A DNA stretch of 64,000 bases, from contig CDRNVI010000026.1 of assembly GCA_977017575.1 (NCBI GenBank), positions 62,001 through 126,000 of the forward strand. Reading direction: 5' to 3'. The translations under genes and the position numbers were made by a program. Each line of letters starts with the position of its first letter. The first letter of the stretch is position 1. The notes below the pieces were generated by a model. The model had not been told where the DNA came from and did no database searches. It saw nothing but the letters and a program-made list of their open reading frames with translations. Shown here one piece after another: positions 60,160 through 64,000 of this stretch. The DNA is from Paramoeba atlantica. Lineage: Eukaryota > Discosea.

Positions 60160-60985
60160 TTTAGGGATTGTGGTAGTTCCGATGAGTACTCATCCAAACT
60201 AGCATTACCTCCTAGGGGGTTGTGGTAGTTTCAATGAGTACTCATGCAAACTACTATCACCGCCCTCCGACGAAAATGAAAGTACTCATCCAAACTACCA
60301 TAAATCGCGTTGTAATGGTAGTTTGGATGAGTACTCATCGAAACGACCTCTGCACATGGTACTCTGGATGAGTATTCATCGAAACGACCTCTGCACATGG
60401 TACTTTGGATGAGTAGACAGGTAAACTAGGTGATGCAGTATAGGAAAAAAATACACGATCCTGCGGAAGTGGCAGACATACAGTAGTTAGGTAGACTGTA
60501 CAGTAGGTTCTCAGTGCGCGACCCGCGCGCTCCAGCGCGCGGGTCGCCAAAGAATATAATTATGTCCCAGGGCTACGCTCACAGTTGGGCCTTGCTCGCA
60601 CACGGGGGCTTTCGCCTCTAGACGTGGGCTTCGCAGTTGAGCCTTGCCTCCAGACAGGTAAACTAGGTGATGCAATATAGGAAAAAAAATACACAATCCC
60701 GAAGACAGGTAAACTAGGCGTCACTGTCCTCGGCTACGTTCACAGTTTAGCCTTAGAGAGTTTAGCCTTAGAGATGTCGGTAAGAGAGCGAAAAGTCCTC
60801 ATCCCAAGTACCATGTGCAGAGGTCGTTTCAATGAGTACTCATTCAAAGTACCATGTGAAGAGGTCGTTTCGATGAGTACTCATCCAAAGTACCATGTGT
60901 AGAGGTCGTTTCGATGAGTATATTTTTTCGCAAAACTAAAAATTTGTTTCGATGAGTACTCATCCAAACTGCTACAACGCCAAAT
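60160..60985. mobile_element. Foldback element built from GATGAGTACTCAT palindromes
   Basis: The left half (60,160-60,425) and right half (60,780-60,985) carry the same text in opposite orientation: GATGAGTACTCATCGAAACG plus ACCTCTGCACATGGTAC on the left, and its complement on the right, each repeated two to three times. The middle contains GACAGGTAAACTAGGTGATG at 60,416 and again at 60,653, and a 13-bp GC hairpin at 60,518-60,547. No protein. Confidence 0.7.
60518..60547. repeat. Perfect 13-bp GC-rich hairpin
   Basis: GCGACCCGCGCGC (60,518-60,530), loop TCCA, GCGCGCGGGTCGC (60,535-60,547). It lies in the middle of the foldback element. Confidence 0.9.
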
Positions 60986-61299
60986 TTTAAAAACAGGGGC
61001 ATGGCTCATCAAACAATATCTGTAATACACCAAAAACGAAAAAATAGAGCACGGTAAGCAGTTTTTAGAACCCTTTTGCCGAAAACGCGACCCGGAATGC
61101 GGCTCAGAAACGGACATTTCAAATCCGAAAAAAACGCGAAGATGCTTGATTATGTTCCCAAAATTGACAGACTACAGCTGTTTCAAAGTTTGGGGAATAT
61201 TTTTGTGCTCCTAAACTAACTTCCAGAACTAACTTTTTTTTGAAACGCATTTCACTCGCCGACGGCATAACAAATGACCGAAAAAAGGGTATGATTTTT

Positions 61300-61530
61300 T
61301 CCGCCTTGAAAAAGTGGCCATCTGGTCACCCCCTGGCACAATGGTAAGCTGGCCACCTGGAAAAATGGCCAGCTGACTACCAAAAAATACAGTTTGCATT
61401 TTGTATACGTAAGATGAATGGCGACGCCCAATTAAAGTCGCAAGCTCGCCACCTCCTGCATGAAAGGACAGCTTTCGACTTTTTTAGGGGGTGGCCAGCT
61501 GGCCACTTTTTCAGTGGCTGGCCAGGTGGC
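61300..61530. repeat. GGCCAGCTGGCCAC repeats
   Basis: Several direct and inverted copies of TGGCCAGCTGGCCAC-like words (61,315-61,380 and 61,490-61,530) surround an AT-rich core. Perhaps a small inverted-repeat element abutting the LINE 3' end. Confidence 0.5.
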
Positions 61531-61567
61531 CTATCCTATCCTATCCTATAAGACCGATTTGCATCGG
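61531..61567 (-). mobile_element. 3' end of the LINE: hairpin and (TAGGA)n tail
   Basis: On the minus strand the LINE stop codon is followed at once by ACCGATGCAAATCGGT (a 6-bp hairpin, 61,552-61,567) and then (TATAGGATAGGATAGGATAG), a short tandem tail. A stem-loop plus microsatellite is a common LINE 3' terminus, so the 3' UTR is only about 35 bases. Confidence 0.7.
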
Positions 61568-64000
61568 TTAAGAACACATCCGTTTTTGTCGTCGCTTCGA
61601 CGTCTTTCTCTCAGGTGAATTCGCCCTTTCATGCTCCTTGTCCGCTGAACCGGGCGTGGTACGTCTTTCATGCAACTTTGTATTTTTGGCATCACATTCC
61701 TCAGGCAAACACTCTTTCTTTTCAGGAGAATCCACTCCAGTCTCTACAGGTGGCGAGGTACCCTTTTTGGAGAGAGGATCACCTTCTGCAATCTTGAAGT
61801 AATCCCGTCTTTTCCCTAATGGCTTAGGTATTTGGCCACAGTGTTTCCGAGGACGATTCATGGTTTGAACGGTTTCTGAGCTAACCCTTTGAGCTTCTGA
61901 GGCACTTGTCGCAGTCTTTCTCCTCTTTATTTCTGAGGCTGGGACTATTTTTCTCGACCCTGCAAGCGCCAAGGTGTCTGCCTTCTCATTGTAAATGTTC
62001 CCGTTGTGGGATTTCACTTTGCACACGTAACACCTTTTATCCATCGATTGGAGCGTTCGAATTTCCCGATCCAATTTCTCAAGGATACCCCCATTCGATA
62101 GATTGTTATACCCAATGATTCGCCGTCGTAGACGAGTATGATGGAAGAAATTCCATACATAGAACGAATCGGTGTGTATGACAACTGTTTGAGCCTCATT
62201 AGGTATCCTTTCCAGCGCTTCCCTCAGCGATTCAACCTCAGCTCTCTCAGCTGAGCCAGCATCCAATGCTATGGAATAGTATTTTTCTTCTGTTCCACTC
62301 ATTCTCAGAACTATTCCCGCACCGGATCTTTGTTCCTTGGACCCCCGCAACTGCCGAACAGAGCCATCAATATACATATGAACCTCACCCTCACTCATGG
62401 GGAACGGATCCGAGCCTTCCTCCACAAATTGTAGCTCATAAGAGCTTTTGCTTTTGACCGCTTGAGTGTGTTTAGTTTTCCACCTTGGAGACCTTAATAC
62501 CTCATACATCGGAAGTGGTTCAAGTTTCTGCCTGAGCTCATCGCATAGCTTTTGCCAGTGTATCCGATCCTGCGAGTAAACAAGCGCCTGCTCCAGAGTG
62601 ACCCCTAGATCATTAAAACTTGCTTCGCTAGGAGAAATATTTCTTGTTTTTTCCGTGCTATTCCATTGAACGAGCTCGCGAAACGTAGAGGAGTGCCTGA
62701 GCATGTGGCCAACGATTTTCGCACGGGCAACACGATGCACGGTCGAAAATCGAGGCGTACCACAATACAAGGACTCTAATGGGTAGCAGTGTCCGAAATC
62801 GTCAAGCTTTGCTGAGTTACAAGCGAATCTCCTCATCATATTTACCTCAACCTCCGTTTTTCGAAGCATTTTGTTAGAAAGAGAAAGACAGGCTGCACCA
62901 AACGTTAAAATAGGGTAGATCAAGCAGTCAAACAGGCGTATTTTCGTGGCAGCACTCAGAGGAGAAGCCCAAATGCCACTGAGTTTACGAAATGCTGCCC
63001 ATGTGAGCCTTAGCCTGTCCTTGATGGGGGATGATGCTGTAGCATCTTGAAGATGACCAAGATGCCGGTAGGAATCCACAAGAGGAATCTTGCCAAGCGA
63101 TCCTGCTCGAAGTTCTCGCGTCCCCCCCGGAACTTTCCCAAAGGCCATCCACGCAGTCTTGGTTTTCCCCACGGCAATCCTCAGATTAGCTGGTTTTGCC
63201 TCATTTGCCGTAGCTTCGATCATTTGCGATATTTCATGTTTCGTGGAAGCTAAAAGTGCTATGTCGTCTGCGTAGTCGATGTCCTTTAGTCTAAATTCTT
63301 GAATTCCCCTGCTTTTCGTCCCGCTGCTCCTTAGAAGAATCCCGAGCGGCTTGTTATCGAGTGCTTTGTTGAGAATCCTATCGATTACAAGCACAAAGAG
63401 ATAAGGAGCAAGCACGTCCCCTTGAAGAATTCCTGTTTTAATGGGAAAAGAATCCGTATTTCCGTATGGTGTGCGGACTATTCCTTTTAAATTCGAGTAC
63501 AAGGACATTACCATCCTAGTAAGCGCGGGTCCGACATGAAAGGCATTCAATGCAGCACGGATCGCATGAAACGATACCGAGGGGAATGCTTTTGCGAAGT
63601 CCATGAATGCCACTGCAATGCCTTTTTTGCCCCTGGTCGCACGAACTCTTGCATCATTCAAAATGATTTGCGCCCCTGCCGTGGACCTTTCTGGCCGAAA
63701 ACCAAATTGACTGTCGCGAAGGAGCGGCTCGATGGATGGTCTGATTCTTTTCAGGATCATTGCATTCATCAATTTAACCGCACTGTTCACGAGACAGATT
63801 GGCCGCCAATTCGCTATTTGTGTCAGGTCGCCTTTTTTTGGAATAGGCACCTGAAGGACAATTTTCCAGGACGCAGGCGAAACCCCTGTTCGATGAACCT
63901 CGTTTACAATATGTAATAAGGATTTTCTCAGCTCAGCATGTTCTGTGATCATTCTGAGTGCCTCCGCCGGAATTTGGTCTATTCCAGGTGCCTTGTTGCG
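61568..64000 (-). CDS. LINE (ingi/I-like) reverse transcriptase and RNase H, runs off the window
   Basis: The minus frame is open from the window edge (RNKAPGIDQIPAEAL, the usual start of the RT domain) to the stop at 61,568, 810 residues without a break. RT blocks: VPIPKKGDLTQIANWRPICL, FGFRPERSTAGAQ, AFMDFAKAFPSVS, GILQGDVLAPYLF, active site YADD, and the thumb. RNase H follows with all four acids in place: YIDGSVRQL, AEVESLREAL, VIHTDSFYVW and NEKADTLA. A basic C-tail of ~120 residues ends the protein. The endonuclease must lie beyond 64,000. The unbroken frame suggests a young, possibly active copy. Confidence 0.88.
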   Translation of the reverse strand, partial: RNKAPGIDQIPAEALRMITEHAELRKSLLHIVNEVHRTGVSPASWKIVLQVPIPKKGDLTQIANWRPICLVNSAVKLMNAMILKRIRPSIEPLLRDSQFGFRPERSTAGAQIILNDARVRATRGKKGIAVAFMDFAKAFPSVSFHAIRAALNAFHVGPALTRMVMSLYSNLKGIVRTPYGNTDSFPIKTGILQGDVLAPYLFVLVIDRILNKALDNKPLGILLRSSGTKSRGIQEFRLKDIDYADDIALLASTKHEISQMIEATANEAKPANLRIAVGKTKTAWMAFGKVPGGTRELRAGSLGKIPLVDSYRHLGHLQDATASSPIKDRLRLTWAAFRKLSGIWASPLSAATKIRLFDCLIYPILTFGAACLSLSNKMLRKTEVEVNMMRRFACNSAKLDDFGHCYPLESLYCGTPRFSTVHRVARAKIVGHMLRHSSTFRELVQWNSTEKTRNISPSEASFNDLGVTLEQALVYSQDRIHWQKLCDELRQKLEPLPMYEVLRSPRWKTKHTQAVKSKSSYELQFVEEGSDPFPMSEGEVHMYIDGSVRQLRGSKEQRSGAGIVLRMSGTEEKYYSIALDAGSAERAEVESLREALERIPNEAQTVVIHTDSFYVWNFFHHTRLRRRIIGYNNLSNGGILEKLDREIRTLQSMDKRCYVCKVKSHNGNIYNEKADTLALAGSRKIVPASEIKRRKTATSASEAQRVSSETVQTMNRPRKHCGQIPKPLGKRRDYFKIAEGDPLSKKGTSPPVETGVDSPEKKECLPEECDAKNTKLHERRTTPGSADKEHERANSPERKTSKRRQKRMCS

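Overview
The window looks like nuclear DNA of a kinetoplastid, probably not a standard trypanosomatid. Every recognisable host gene from 1 to 58 kb lies on the + strand without introns, spaced by short gaps that often hold pyrimidine tracts and AG acceptors, as expected for polycistronic transcription with trans-splicing. The topoisomerase IB gene has the whole core domain but no catalytic tyrosine domain, the split arrangement known from kinetoplastids. A 37-nt stretch at 44,469-44,505 closely resembles the 3' part of the kinetoplastid spliced leader. PrimPol-like and TUTase-like genes fit the same group. The repeat load and a family of small leucine-rich repeat (LRR) proteins suggest a free-living or early-branching lineage (bodonid or prokinetoplastid); that last step is inference.

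Layout. 1-29.5 kb is a dense + strand gene cluster: prefoldin 2 tail, PrimPol, a small coiled-coil protein, DBP2/DDX5-like and DBP9/DDX56-like helicases, a TUTase/poly(A) polymerase, LRR protein 1, a possible SAP18-like protein, a dual-specificity phosphatase, a DNAJC11-like J protein, LRR protein 2, APC1, COQ7 and two unknown genes, with a 2.7-kb repeat-bearing gap at 25.0-27.7 kb. 29.7-46.8 kb is a graveyard of mobile DNA: a tRNA-derived SINE with an 11-bp target duplication, pieces of a tyrosine-recombinase retroelement, an internally deleted LINE, three CRE-like LINE tails, a Tc1/mariner remnant, two nearly identical 927-bp mariner-related elements, coding-like 60-63-bp repeats, a Pro-rich open frame behind the spliced-leader-like sequence, and a 26-bp minisatellite. 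47.2-48.9 kb holds two more LRR genes. 48.9-51.0 kb is AT-rich and palindrome-rich. 51.0-58.1 kb returns to host genes: a SAM-PSP1 protein, the topoisomerase IB large subunit and a large helical, probably mitochondrial protein. 58.3-64.0 kb is again mobile: a broken Merlin-like transposon, a LINE fragment, a foldback element and the 3' part of an apparently intact RT-RNase H LINE that runs off the window.

The host genes do not form one pathway. They cover protein folding, DNA damage tolerance, ribosome assembly and RNA metabolism, RNA tailing, the cell cycle (APC/C), mitochondrial membrane organisation, ubiquinone synthesis and DNA topology, as is normal for kinetoplastid gene clusters. The least explained features are the LRR family, the spliced-leader-like copy among SL-targeting-type LINE remnants, and several hairpin-rich GC islands. 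All calls are from reading the sequence; no search was run.
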